NCBI GenBank assembly: GCA_001599755.1
Contig: BCHX01000006.1
Span: 496,001-560,000 of the forward strand
Reading direction: 5' to 3'
DNA: 64,000 nucleotides
From: Gliomastix tumulicola
Taxonomy: Eukaryota; Ascomycota; Sordariomycetes; Hypocreales; Bionectriaceae
This document shows, piece by piece, positions 44,159 through 54,352 of this stretch. The position numbers and the translations under genes were made by a program. Numbering within the stretch: position 1 is the first letter of the stretch; each line of letters begins with the position of its first letter. The notes beneath the pieces were generated by a model that searched no databases, was not told the origin of the DNA, and was given only the letters and a program-made list of their open reading frames with translations.

Positions 44159-46159
44159 TTACGGAAATGAAATCTCGAGGACCGCATGCCGCCAGAACAC
44201 GTCAGGCCCGAGTCTCCAGGGATCTTCACTGTCCCATCTGGCGGTCAGGACGGCAAGATGGCCACACTCGAGGCGTACATAGGCACGATCCGCGTACCTG
44301 TTATCATCGTCGTTGGTGTAAGCCGCATGGATGTCATTGCCCGTCTGGACCCTGCCCCAGGTCCATGTCTGCGCCGTGATGAATAGGGTGTGAGAGCAGG
44401 GTTTTACAACCGGCGAGATGTGAGTGCCAGAAGACGACGAGGTGGCCATGCCAACGGCAACGTCGCTGATCTCGGCCCGATCGTCCGCGAGAGGGCTGCT
44501 GCTGCTGCTGCGACACTGCACCCTGAGTGGCAGGACACCGACAGAGCTGAAGTTGCGAGCGTTGTTGGCTTCTCCAAACGTCTCGTTCCAGTCATCCGAT
44601 GGAGGCCATATGTCTGCCATGTGGAATGGCGTCCATCTGTCCCAGGTGCCGACGCGGTGGTTTTTCTCACACACATAGGCGTCGTGGACACCCAGCGTGT
44701 CGGAACCCACGAGAAGCCGCGCTAGGCGATAGGCAAGGCCGATGTACAGGTCGTCGAAGTCGGAGTCATGTTTGTTGTACAGGTCGTCCATGCCGGTGTG
44801 ATCATAGTACCTGTGCGTAGCAGTGAGGTATACCTGACGGGGAACGAGGCTGCCCATGTAGTCTGCGTCAAGGAGGAGCAGTGTACTCGCGTCGCGTCGC
44901 GCCGCGACCAGCGGCTTGTCCTGTTCTCCCAGCATGCTTTCTAGACTGACGCTGTTGCCACCCAGGCCGTGCGGGAAGACGAGGGGCAGTCCAATCATGC
45001 AGGGTTTGGGCGACGGCGGATCTCCCACCATGACGGATTGCATCGCCAGGACCCAGGCAAACGCGGTTGGCTCTGGCTCTGACTCCGACGTCGGGGGATC
45101 GGCGTCCATCATCACCACTGGTCTCATGAGGAGCGTGGCGAGGATGCCTCGACTGGTGACTGTCGCCGGCGGGAATCGCTGCAGCATATCTGTCCGGTGG
45201 GTAAACTGCGGCGTAAACCAGGTTGCCTCATCCACGTGAACCTGACCACCACCATTGGGAGCACATATACGAGCCCCGACAACATGCTTGCAGAACGACC
45301 ACGTGTTTTGAGCGAGCACCCCGTACCATCCAGTAGTAGATTCCGGGGTGAAGTTGGCCCAGAGGAGAAGCGACATGTCCTCAAACCGCCGCAGGATCTC
45401 CTCCTGCAGGCGGATGAAGGCTCTTGCGCCGCCCTCACCGTAGAGGAGAGGCATATGCACGTCGAATATCCCAAGAAGGCAGTATGCCTTATCCTCCTCA
45501 CGCGTCGTGGACCGGTTACCTGCCCATGTCATCTTGACCGAGGCAGGCCACTTCGACAGTGCGCCGCCCTGCAGGACCTCCATGGGGATCTGCGTCCACT
45601 CGGCGAGCAATCCACTGATGCCGGCCTTTGTGCCGATGCTCTTCCAATCGGCAGAGTAAAACTCGACCCGGCGCGGCGCGATGAGCTCCTGCAGCGTCCA
45701 GCCGCGGGTGAACCACCGGCTCTGCTGCACCCGGCCGCGTGCTCCCGCGGTGACCGCATGCCCGCCAGGCCCGTCACCGCCATCGGTGCCACCGGCGGTG
45801 CGGTACAAGTCGAAGAGCACCTCATCCGTCACGTCGCGCACGTCAGCGAGGTAGGCGTAGCAGATGGCCGCCTGGCCATACCACTGGAACATGGAGTTGA
45901 TAGCCTCGGAGAGCTCGGCACTCGAGGTCTTGTCGATGCAGCACGTGTCGACCCAGATCCACTGGTAGCCCTGAGACAGCGCCAGGGCCGCGCAGGCCCG
46001 GATCTTCCGGCCGCCCTCCGTCTGAGCCCCGGCGGGCGTCAGCGGCAGGTCATGAAAGGTAACCTCCTCGTCGCCCCAGGTGTGTGAGAGGATGGCGTAC
46101 GGCGGTAGTCCTTTGACGAATTCCTTCAGCTCCAAGGTGTCAGCTTTGAGGAGGCGCAT
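44159..46159 (-). CDS. HET-domain protein (HET-D/E-type N-terminus)
   Basis: Intronless, 666 aa. The start MRLLKADTLELKEF..LPPYAILSHTWGDEEVTF is the classical HET opening of the HET-D/HET-E/NLR-type subfamily. Then follow WIWVDTCCIDKTSSAELSEA, CYAYLADV, WFTRGWTLQELIAPRRVEFY and EEDKAYCLLGIFDVHMPLLYGEG, so the domain (about 1-300) is complete. The remaining 360 residues lack a NACHT or repeat domain and are typical of stand-alone HET proteins. It shares layout and motifs with the gene at 56535-58550, suggesting paralogy. Predicted role is induction of growth arrest or cell death in non-self recognition. Confidence 0.93.
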   Translation of the reverse strand: MRLLKADTLELKEFVKGLPPYAILSHTWGDEEVTFHDLPLTPAGAQTEGGRKIRACAALALSQGYQWIWVDTCCIDKTSSAELSEAINSMFQWYGQAAICYAYLADVRDVTDEVLFDLYRTAGGTDGGDGPGGHAVTAGARGRVQQSRWFTRGWTLQELIAPRRVEFYSADWKSIGTKAGISGLLAEWTQIPMEVLQGGALSKWPASVKMTWAGNRSTTREEDKAYCLLGIFDVHMPLLYGEGGARAFIRLQEEILRRFEDMSLLLWANFTPESTTGWYGVLAQNTWSFCKHVVGARICAPNGGGQVHVDEATWFTPQFTHRTDMLQRFPPATVTSRGILATLLMRPVVMMDADPPTSESEPEPTAFAWVLAMQSVMVGDPPSPKPCMIGLPLVFPHGLGGNSVSLESMLGEQDKPLVAARRDASTLLLLDADYMGSLVPRQVYLTATHRYYDHTGMDDLYNKHDSDFDDLYIGLAYRLARLLVGSDTLGVHDAYVCEKNHRVGTWDRWTPFHMADIWPPSDDWNETFGEANNARNFSSVGVLPLRVQCRSSSSSPLADDRAEISDVAVGMATSSSSGTHISPVVKPCSHTLFITAQTWTWGRVQTGNDIHAAYTNDDDNRYADRAYVRLECGHLAVLTARWDSEDPWRLGPDVFWRHAVLEISFP

Positions 46160-46482
46160 TTCTTATGCAGCTCGAGAGTTTCTTCAAATTTGGATCGATG
46201 CGGGTGTCTGACGCCTGCTCAAACCGGGACGTCGAGTGCGGGGAATGGATAAAGGCAGGGAACACACGGGACGGGATCATGTGATGTGCCTTGCATGACG
46301 TGCATCATGTGCTAGTCTGTAGTAATATGTAGCGAAAGCCTCAGCTGCAAAGACAAGCCACCAGAATCCATGGTTGTATCCAGGTATCCAAATAGCGCTA
46401 GCCTTATAGAAGTCCGTAACCAATGATTACCAGTCCTAAGGCTGCCCTTGATGCATGGTTTACTGGTTTCCCTGCTGGTTCC
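46160..46482. other. Short intergenic region
   Basis: 323 bp between the HET start and the 3' end of the MFS gene, both on the minus strand. No gene. Confidence 0.5.
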
Positions 46483-48633
46483 TCACTTAGCGATGCTAGG
46501 GTCCACCTCAGGATTACTGCCACGATGCTCATCCTCACTGAATGCCTGGACATCCTCAACCCTATCAATGCTCGTCCGACCTCGGCGGTGCTGAACATAG
46601 GCCAAAGTCAGGGCAGTCAAAGAATGAAGAATCGCGAAGCCCGCAGCTCCGTAGTTACCCGCAACAACAGCCGGCTGATCAACCGTCTTGAACAGACCCA
46701 GCGGGATCACGGCATGGGACAAGGACGCCCACACGTTTAGACCCGCGGATGCGAAGGCTCGGGTCGCCGGGTCTCCAGCTAGAGTCTCCTGCGTCCACGC
46801 CCAGAACATGGAGTTGCTTGCCTGGCAGAAGCCGGTGAGGTAGTAGAGCACCCAACGACCGGCACGGTTTCCTCCGGGGAAGACCGATGTGCTGCCTAGG
46901 ATGAGACAAACGATGCAGCTGACTGTGCTACCGACGACCAGCATGGGCCATCGACGACCTCGGAGTACTGTGTCACTGAGCCAGGCCATGCTGAGCGTGA
47001 CGACAACGCAGACTGCCTGAACACCCGTGGAATAGTTGTCTGCAGATTCGATATGTTAGAACCAGAAATCCTTTCAAATGGCTGTTGCTAATGCATACTG
47101 ATTTCAGGGACCGTGTAGGAGCCTGGGGTAATCTTGTTCCAAGCCTTGAACCAGAAGGGCATCGATGTCATAGGTTGGTCGACCACGGCGTTGGCACTGT
47201 AACAAGACGTTAGCCACAGGCTCACCTAGAAATACTGTTCTTCGGCAGCTTGACTTACAAGGAGATTGTCCATAACATCCACTAGAAAGTCAAACCAGTT
47301 AGTAGCTGTTGATTTCGAAAGCTGAAACAGAGAGAAACTCACAATATCTGGTGTCAGGACCCAGCGTTTCATCTGCTTCGAAGTGAACTTGCCTTGCTTG
47401 ACTCTTCCCTCAAGCTTGTTTCGATCACGAGCCAACTCGATTTCCTGCGCAGGAGCTTGATTAGTATATGAGTCGATTTCGGCTTCGACATATTAAATAG
47501 TGCCTACCCTCTCCGTGAAGACCCTGTCTGGCTTCTGTCGTGCAGGAACGTCGGGATAGAAGAAGAACTGGGGGATGATGATACCCAGCGAAATAACACC
47601 TATGGAATGTCAGAAGCTTCTTGAGATAGTGAAATGATACGTCTTGTAGGAGACATACCATCAATGATGAACAGCCATTGCCATCCTGCCTTTCCATGAA
47701 CGCCATTGAGTCCTGTATACGCGGCGGCTTGAAGATAACCGGAGAACATCGGCCCGATGGCAGTCGTAATGTTGATGATGGCGAGTCGGCGAGCCAGCTC
47801 TCCCTTCTGATACCACGCACCACAGAGATACACGACAGCTGAGTAGTGGCCGGTCTCAAAGATGGCGAGAATAGCTCTCAACGCGTACATCTGCGCAGGC
47901 GTCTTCATGATAGATTGGAGAAAGGTGATGACAGTCCAGCCAAGTTCGAGACACGGGATGAACCATCTTGGGTTGACTCGAGTGAGAAGAATATTCGTGG
48001 GCCAGAGACCAATGATCTGCAGCGCATCTAGTCAGTCTTCAGAATGCCCATAGATTGTCTAATAAACTGAAGGCATACGTTCGCAACGGCGTAGGCAGTG
48101 TTCGCATAGTTGAGTTCCTGGTAATGAGCGTCAGTTCATAGGCCCCTGATCTCCGCACGTAGATTTATCAACCTTACATTTCCGTAGAGGTTTAAGTCTT
48201 CCTTCATCCCGCTTACGAAAGCGCTCTGGAGGTTGGATCTGCTTCCTGTTAGCTAACAGATTCACAGTCGTCCTTCCGTTTGGCAAGATTCAACATACTT
48301 ATCCAAGTACTTGATGAACGTGCCCAAGCAGCCGAAAGTCATGAGCGTCAAGTCCATCTACTCATGTCAGAAAATGATCCATCTCAAACATTGAGTCTCT
48401 CGAGTGTACCTTGAGAATCAATCTGCGCTCCTAAGATTCTTTAGCGTCGCCGATACCTGCGGGACTTCATGATTTCATCATACCTCTGGACTTTTGTCCC
48501 AGGAGTCCCAGAAATAGCTCTTCCATGACGGCTTTCGCTCTGAAAGATCGGAGTTGGATCCAGGGCCAACTTCGACGACCTGGTTCCTCCCCTCGATGTC
48601 TGGATATCCGTTGTCCTGCGCGTGTGGTGCCAT
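46483..48633 (-). CDS. MFS transporter, allantoate permease (Dal5-like) family
   Basis: Eleven exons: 48633-48484, 48430-48410, 48357-48299, 48238-48178, 48117-48079, 48016-47659, 47599-47508, 47444-47343, 47281-47259, 47196-47099 and 47039-46483. They give 519 aa in one frame with GT-AG sites throughout. The order of motifs is that of anion:cation symporters of the Dal5/Tna1/Liz1 type: RRLILKMDLTLMTFGCLGTF, YLDKSNLQSAFVSGM, ELNYANTAYAVANIIGLWP, RWFIPCLELGW, RAILAIFETGHYSAVVYL, WYQKGELARRLAIIN and GKAGWQWLFIIDG. Twelve membrane helices are expected. Substrates in the family are organic anions or vitamins such as allantoate, nicotinate, pantothenate and sulfonates. Two exons are very short (21 and 23 nt). 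It is divergent from a TauD-like dioxygenase, which may act on the imported compound. Confidence 0.92.
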
Positions 48634-49444
48634 CGTGTCCGAGGTGCTGGTCACTGTGGGTGTGCCAGTCTGCAAACTTCACCATCACAAGAGCCTCACC
48701 TTATATCTCAAGTGAGCTGACGATCTTTTTTATTTAGCCACATCTTGAATCTCTTGGCCATGTCGCCATGCGGATGGTTGAGTTCGCAAGGAGACGAGTC
48801 AGGGCCTGGTTCCGCCCTGCTGGGATTCACCACCACCACCCGGAGTCATACGATATAGCTCGAGCCTATTTCGCGCACTAAAATACGGGGTTCATGCCTC
48901 GTGCCGAGGGCCTATCCTACATCTTACTGGCCCAGCTACGGGCAGCATGGAGATCTGTCAACGTCTAAAGCAGCCCTGGATCAACGCTATCTTGCTTTCC
49001 CTTGCCGCCTGTGCCGAGTTGGCAGCTGGGCATCGGAAAACCATATATCCGGGTCTTTCGCCATCACAGGTCCTGATTGCGCCATTGCCCACGGTCGTTC
49101 ACCAGAAATACTTAAAGCCCGGGGTTTTGCATCCGGTTCTCATACAAATTGGAGAGCATTTTCACTGCTCACGTCCGGATCTTGCATCCGGATTTCACAG
49201 CGTGGAAGGGTCACGTCGCAGGGATTCGAGCTCGCCATACGCGTACTCGATGGCACAACTTCTATATCCCACTCAAATCATTAGCAAAAACCCTCCATAT
49301 GCTCCGAGTCTGGCGTCCATACACGATAGAGAATGCTCCGAGCTCGTAGTTACTTATCATGTCGATACCTCACGTAGATATGCCTGGGGCCTCGTCTATC
49401 GGTATCGACTTTATCGAATCCTCATTTGCATCCCGGTAAAAACC
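48634..49444. promoter_or_regulatory. Divergent promoter between MFS transporter and TauD-like dioxygenase
   Basis: 811 bp. The plus strand frame remains open from 48947 into the dioxygenase, but the upstream 166 codons look non-coding, so it is treated as promoter. No named factor site was identified. Confidence 0.4.
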
Positions 49445-50849
49445 ATGGCTACGGAACTAGCGACCGAGATCACGACCAGGGGTGATGTCACACCCATCTC
49501 AGCTTCACTGGGTGAGGCGTTGTCTCCTCTAGAGTTCTTCTCTATTCCTCAAGCTCGTTCCATACATGGGAAGTCGTTTCCTTTAGGAATCAGAGTTAAG
49601 ACTGGAGAGGAGTTCCCAGATGTCGAGTCAGCATCCCGACATATTGAATCTCTGGCCGACAAGGGAGTGTTTAATGACTTGCTTGCAGACCGTGAGCTTC
49701 CCCGATCCATTACCATGCCCAACCGTGCCTTGAAGAATCGCTTATTAAATATGTTGATCAGGCGGTGCTATTCTCTTCCGTGGTCTTCCGGTTAAGACAG
49801 CCGAAGATCTATCCAGGCTCACAAAGGCGTTCAAATACCCTCAACCACATCAAGAAGTCGGCCTGTCGGGCAAGCGAACTACCCTGGGCGATAATGTGAA
49901 GACCGCAAACGAAGAGCCCTCCCACGTCAAGTTCTACTTCCACAACGAGTATGGCAGGAGCGCCCACTTCCCGGGCATCCTGTTCTTCAATTCGCAGAAA
50001 GTTCCAGATGAGGGCAAGTGAACTGAGCAGCGTTCTCTGCGTAATTGGCCTTTTTCATTAACGACTCGTTCCAGGAGGTCAAACACCGCTGTTATCAACA
50101 ATTGAGCTTTACGACAGAGTACAACAGGAGCTCCCAGAGTTGCTGAAAGACCTAATTGAGAAGAGTATGTCACTGTTTCCTCACCAAGCTCAACTCTTAG
50201 TCGACCCGAGCTGACAACCTTTACCCACCAAAGACATCATCGGCCGTCAATACTACCCAGACAAGCGAGACCCCGAGGCAAAGAGCATCGGCTGGAACTG
50301 GCAGGACTCGTACGGATTCGACTTCAAACCCGACGACTCGCTCGAAACTCAGCGTCAAAAGGTAGAGCGCGTCCTCAAGTCCCGCCTAGGTGCGGACGCG
50401 GAGTGGCAGCCCAACGGTGCCCTCCATGTCCTGCAGCGACTCCCCGCCGTCCGACGCATCGCCTCCACGGGCAGGCCAGTTCTGTTCAATGGCTTAGGAG
50501 GCGTCTATGGCAGGCAGAGGGACCGAGAGGCCCTGGAACCCCCACACAAGGGAACTGATGGGGGGATCCATCTCCCGACGACCTATGGCGACGGGTCTCC
50601 CATCCCCACAGAGTATCTCGAGAAGTATCTGCAGATCTCTGACGATATCGGGTTTCTCGTGCCCTGGGTGGATGGTGACGTGGCTCTCGTCGACAACTAC
50701 ACCGTTCAGGTATGTTCCTACTTCCCATGTTGTATACCTTTAGGGCATAAGACTGATCGACTTTCTAGCATGCTCGCTCCCCGTGGAAGGGGACTAGGTC
50801 TCTCCTCGTCAGTCTCTGGGATGGACATGAGAAGTTTGCGCCATATTAG
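49445..50849 (+). CDS. TauD/TfdA-family Fe(II)/2-oxoglutarate dioxygenase, clavaminate synthase-like
   Basis: Five exons, 49445-49691, 49762-50013, 50075-50164, 50234-50709 and 50769-50849, encode 381 aa. Motifs are GAILFRGLPVKTAEDL, the iron-binding pair H143-x-E145 in FHNEYGRSAHFPG, the substrate-side GGQTPLL..IELYDRV and the distal iron histidine H356 in VQHARSPWKGTRSLL. Glutamate in place of aspartate in the HxD motif is shared with plant At3g21360-type proteins, and the middle (PVLFNGLGGVYG, PWVDGDVALVDNY) fits that subgroup. It would oxidise a small substrate with O2 and 2-oxoglutarate; taurine or sulfonate is only one option. The second intron has a consensus GC donor (G|GCAAGT). The ATG at 49445 is favoured over an in-frame ATG at 48947. 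Confidence 0.9.
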
Positions 50850-51230
50850 GTATCCCCCGAAGCATAGGGGATGCTCTACAAGAAGGCCTTTCGAGTTCTT
50901 ATGTAAACATTATTAACATAAAATGTTGGCTCCAAGAGCCATTTTACGCATCTCTTGCCAAGTCCACAACAAGGAAGGTGGCGTGAAGTTCAAAGACCAT
51001 CACCAGCCCAAAAAGTAGAAACGCAGCTCGTCAGAGGGTTCGAAGCTGCAGTGTTTCACCAGAACAGTGGACAATGCCAACGGTATACTATGCATTTCTC
51101 TCGTATTTAGACATCTGGCACGTAATTATCATAACCTCGTCGGTTCTAACATCCTTAGTGGGAGCCTTGAACCGCTCTCCAAACTCAAATGAAGTTCCTC
51201 CCCATGATCCAAGACATGCCCTATCCGACA
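50850..51230. other. Convergent intergenic region
   Basis: 381 bp of 3' flanks. No gene or repeat seen. Confidence 0.5.
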
Positions 51231-51854
51231 TCAAGCCTTGCCATCCTTCCGCGTCAGTTTCCGTCCAAGGACATCCCGGATGTAGACCTCATTGAAACCT
51301 CTGAGAGCCTTGGGGTCCGAAATCTTCTCAAACAGCTCAACCAGACTTTCGTCCTTCTCCTCCGTGAGGAACACAATGCTCCAGACATTTATCGGATCCT
51401 CCTCAGTCCCCTTGGCACTGTGCTCAACGTGGAACAGAGGCTGATCCTCCCCCGCCACGATCCTCTCCCCCTCCGGCGTCGTCGCCTCGGCCACGCCCAG
51501 GAAGAACGCAGTGTGGTTCTTGTGATCCAGCCGGACGTCCTCGACAACCTTGGTGTACTTCTCCGGGTCCTTCCAGCTCCTCTGCTCCGTGACGCGGTAG
51601 AAGTACTCCAGGTCCCCTTCCTTCCTGATGCCGAAGATCCGCAGGCTGCCGGGCTTGGCGACGTAGTGGATGTACTTGTCCGGGCGGTGCGCCTTCTTCA
51701 CCTCCATGTCCCAGAGCTGGGTGAGCGTGTAGGTGAAGGGCTCGTCGACATCGTAGGACTCCGCGATGACGCTGTTGACGCGGGAGTCGGGCGTGAGGAT
51801 GGCCGTATAGGTGGGTGTGGCGAAGGCCGCCTTGAAGATCTCTTCGTGACCCAT
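51231..51854 (-). CDS. Hypothetical protein, 207 aa
   Basis: No family recognised. The chosen ATG at 51854 starts MGHEEIFKAAFATPTYTAIL. Upstream codons are open to 52022 but composed of a different, non-protein-like sequence without another ATG of good context. The protein is a soluble alpha/beta mix without signal peptide, with SLRIFGIRKEGDLEYFYRV, a charged middle (RSWKDPEKYTKVVEDVRLDHK) and a VWSIVFLTEEKDESLVELFE segment. Composition and codon use resemble real genes of this window. The gene is intronless and stands alone between a convergent dioxygenase and a divergent unknown gene. Confidence 0.7.
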   Translation of the reverse strand: MGHEEIFKAAFATPTYTAILTPDSRVNSVIAESYDVDEPFTYTLTQLWDMEVKKAHRPDKYIHYVAKPGSLRIFGIRKEGDLEYFYRVTEQRSWKDPEKYTKVVEDVRLDHKNHTAFFLGVAEATTPEGERIVAGEDQPLFHVEHSAKGTEEDPINVWSIVFLTEEKDESLVELFEKISDPKALRGFNEVYIRDVLGRKLTRKDGKA

Positions 51855-53091
51855 CTTGCGCGCGCGGGCAATATTAATTAGACGATAGCTTGGAGAGAGA
51901 GAATGAGCGTTGGAACTGATGATGTGAAAGGCATTGGAGCCCGGGGGAATTACTTCTTTTAAGTAAAGCCGAGGCATTTTTGTCGCAGCACAACATCGTT
52001 CGACAGATGCAGGCGATCCCATCCGTCAGTCTGACAAATCGCAATATTGACCGGGGATTGACAGTGTGGGTGTGCTGATGCGTGCGGGGGGGCGCGCCTT
52101 TTGGTGAGTGCAGATGGGCTCGGGGATGTCTCAATATGGTGAAGGAGGCCAGAAGGGTTCAGCATTCGCTGGTGAGACAAGACACTGCCGATAAGAGAGA
52201 CTGCAAATGCCGTTCACATGCATTGTCTGGCAGATTCCTTCAGTCCCAATCATGGTCAGCTAGAGAGGAGCATCGCTGCCGCCGGTAGATCGCTGGAGAT
52301 AATACAAGACGTCGTTGATTAAATCGGTTCACACCACGTGAGTGTTTGACTTGCGCGCCTCAATGAAGCAGCCATGGCTTGGGCGTAGATTAATTCAGCC
52401 GCTGCGTAGACGAGTGCTTCAATTGTACACTGTAGTTGAATCAGCACAGCTCATTACAGATGCCAGCCCACACTATCGTCAGAAATATCCTTCAACGATG
52501 ATCATAGGAGAAAGGGAGATGTATATTACTGCTGCATGACGGTGACGCTCATCACGCAGGTGCACCACTGCTCAGTCATGGAATTGAAGCCCCAACGTGT
52601 TTCAGGCGATTTCGCCCATGAACAGCCGTCCAATGCCTTTTTCCCCCTTCTTGCAAATACTTCACCTGTGACTCCGTAAAATGCGTATTCCCGCTGCGAC
52701 TCACTGGCAGTCATGCAGATCAGACCAGAGGCCAGTCTGAGCCCCAAAATGGCCCGCGCGTCGTCAGCCCAGCACAGCCCCCAACCAACCAACAGGTAAA
52801 TCTCACCCTACCAACCAACACACGCATTTGCCCCCCCGGAAGCGCGTAACATTTTTGGACCTGGAGCGCCCGACGACGACCAAAAATAGCCCGTAAGGCT
52901 GAGGCCGGGCAATGCCGTCGATCGCCAGGCTTCCAGCGTCCCCCCTGAGGACTGTATATCAGTGCTCACCTCCCACATTCCCTGGTCTCCGTCCATTTCT
53001 TCAGGAATCCAATAAAACCAAGACAGATGATCTGACGTCTCTCGACGAAAAATCCAATTGACCAGAGCAACTCATTCAACACCGTCCAACC
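51855..53091. other. Divergent intergenic region
   Basis: 1.2 kb containing the promoters of two unknown genes. No supported feature beyond that. Confidence 0.5.
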
Positions 53092-54243
53092 ATGGCGCCG
53101 CCCGGCCTCGTCGCCATCCCCATCATCTTCGGCGCCATCGCCATCACGGTCATCACAGCCAGCATCTACTACACGCGCACCCGCGCCACGCCCCTCCGCA
53201 AAGCCATGGCCGCCCTCGTCCCGATCCATCTCCGCGCTCCTGCCCCCCCGGACGTCGATGTCGATAATAATCCAGCAGACTACTACGAGAGCCGCATCCG
53301 GGACGACGTGCGCAGCGACACGCAGCACAAGGTGCAGACGCGGGTCGCCGAGGAGAGCGTGACCGCCGTCGGTCGCGGGGAGCAGGTGTGGCTGATGTAC
53401 GAGGCCCGGGCGGACGGCAGCAGACGGTATGCGCTGCTGTCGGGAGGGTTTCGGTGGGAGCTTGTGCCGGCTAGCGGGATGAATATCGCGAAAGAGATGA
53501 CGCTGCAGGCGTCGATGACGTCGAGGACCGTGGACGAGGAGCGGATATCCTGTGCCTTGACGCCCTGCGACTCGATCAAGAGCACGGGTGTCAGAGTGTC
53601 TATGCTCTGCCTCGTCGGGTGGACGACCAAGACACCGCAGGAGATCGCGGTCGCCTCGGACAGCACGCTTGTCAAGTTCGGCAACGGGACGTCTGTCCCC
53701 GAGAGCAAAGCACATAAATACATCCGTCACCTCGCGACGCAGATCATCGACGCCACGAACAGAGCGCAGGACTGGGACTGGCTGCACGTCTGCACCATCT
53801 CAAAGCGGCAGTTCCAGACGAAAGGCAGACCGTACACACCGCCGGCCTGTGTCGCTGCGGCATGGCTCAGGCGGATGACAACGCGGTGGACGCTGCTGTC
53901 CGTCGAGCAGCAGGCCGTGATCAGCAGGAATGCAGTAGTGGTGGAGAGGCATGTGCTCAACAAAGAGGAGGACTATGTCGTCAACATTATGAACTCGGAT
54001 AGCAGGACAAACTCTACTAGACAGCAGGGTGGGAGTCCAAGAACCCACCGGGGTCACGCAGGGGGGGATATGGAGATGGGCGTCGCAGGACGAAGCGACT
54101 CGGACGATGGGCCTTCAGACTGGTGTGCAGCGACGGGCACGAGCAACAGCGGAGACAGCGGCGACGGAGGAGGAAGCAGCAGTTCAGGGGGTGATTCAGG
54201 TGGTGGGAGCAGCAGCAGTGGGGGAGGAGGTGGTGGTGATTAG
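53092..54243 (+). CDS. Hypothetical single-pass membrane protein with Ser/Gly tail
   Basis: Intronless, 383 aa; not a known family. Residues 5-27 form one hydrophobic helix (LVAIPIIFGAIAITVITASIYY in part) followed by RTR, which predicts a membrane anchor with the rest in the cytosol. The middle (about 60-300) is an alpha/beta region with VWLMYEARADGSRRYALLSG, MLCLVGWTTKTPQEI and HKYIRHLATQIIDATN. The last 40 residues are a disordered tail of Ser and Gly with some Asp. The ATG has a good context (accATGg). Confidence 0.72.
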   Translation: MAPPGLVAIPIIFGAIAITVITASIYYTRTRATPLRKAMAALVPIHLRAPAPPDVDVDNNPADYYESRIRDDVRSDTQHKVQTRVAEESVTAVGRGEQVWLMYEARADGSRRYALLSGGFRWELVPASGMNIAKEMTLQASMTSRTVDEERISCALTPCDSIKSTGVRVSMLCLVGWTTKTPQEIAVASDSTLVKFGNGTSVPESKAHKYIRHLATQIIDATNRAQDWDWLHVCTISKRQFQTKGRPYTPPACVAAAWLRRMTTRWTLLSVEQQAVISRNAVVVERHVLNKEEDYVVNIMNSDSRTNSTRQQGGSPRTHRGHAGGDMEMGVAGRSDSDDGPSDWCAATGTSNSGDSGDGGGSSSSGGDSGGGSSSSGGGGGGD

Positions 54244-54352
54244 AAGGCATATGTACCATCAATGTATATTCAGTGCGCATCTACAGATATGATCAATCGT
54301 TCTAAGGGAGTGCTCGACAAGCAAGTGTCGCCAACATCATTTGTGACACACA

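Noticed and set aside
48947..49444. In-frame N-terminal extension of the TauD-like dioxygenase from an ATG at 48947
   Set aside because: The 166 extra codons do not resemble protein of this family, and the family's N-terminus fits the ATG at 49445. The region is needed as promoter.
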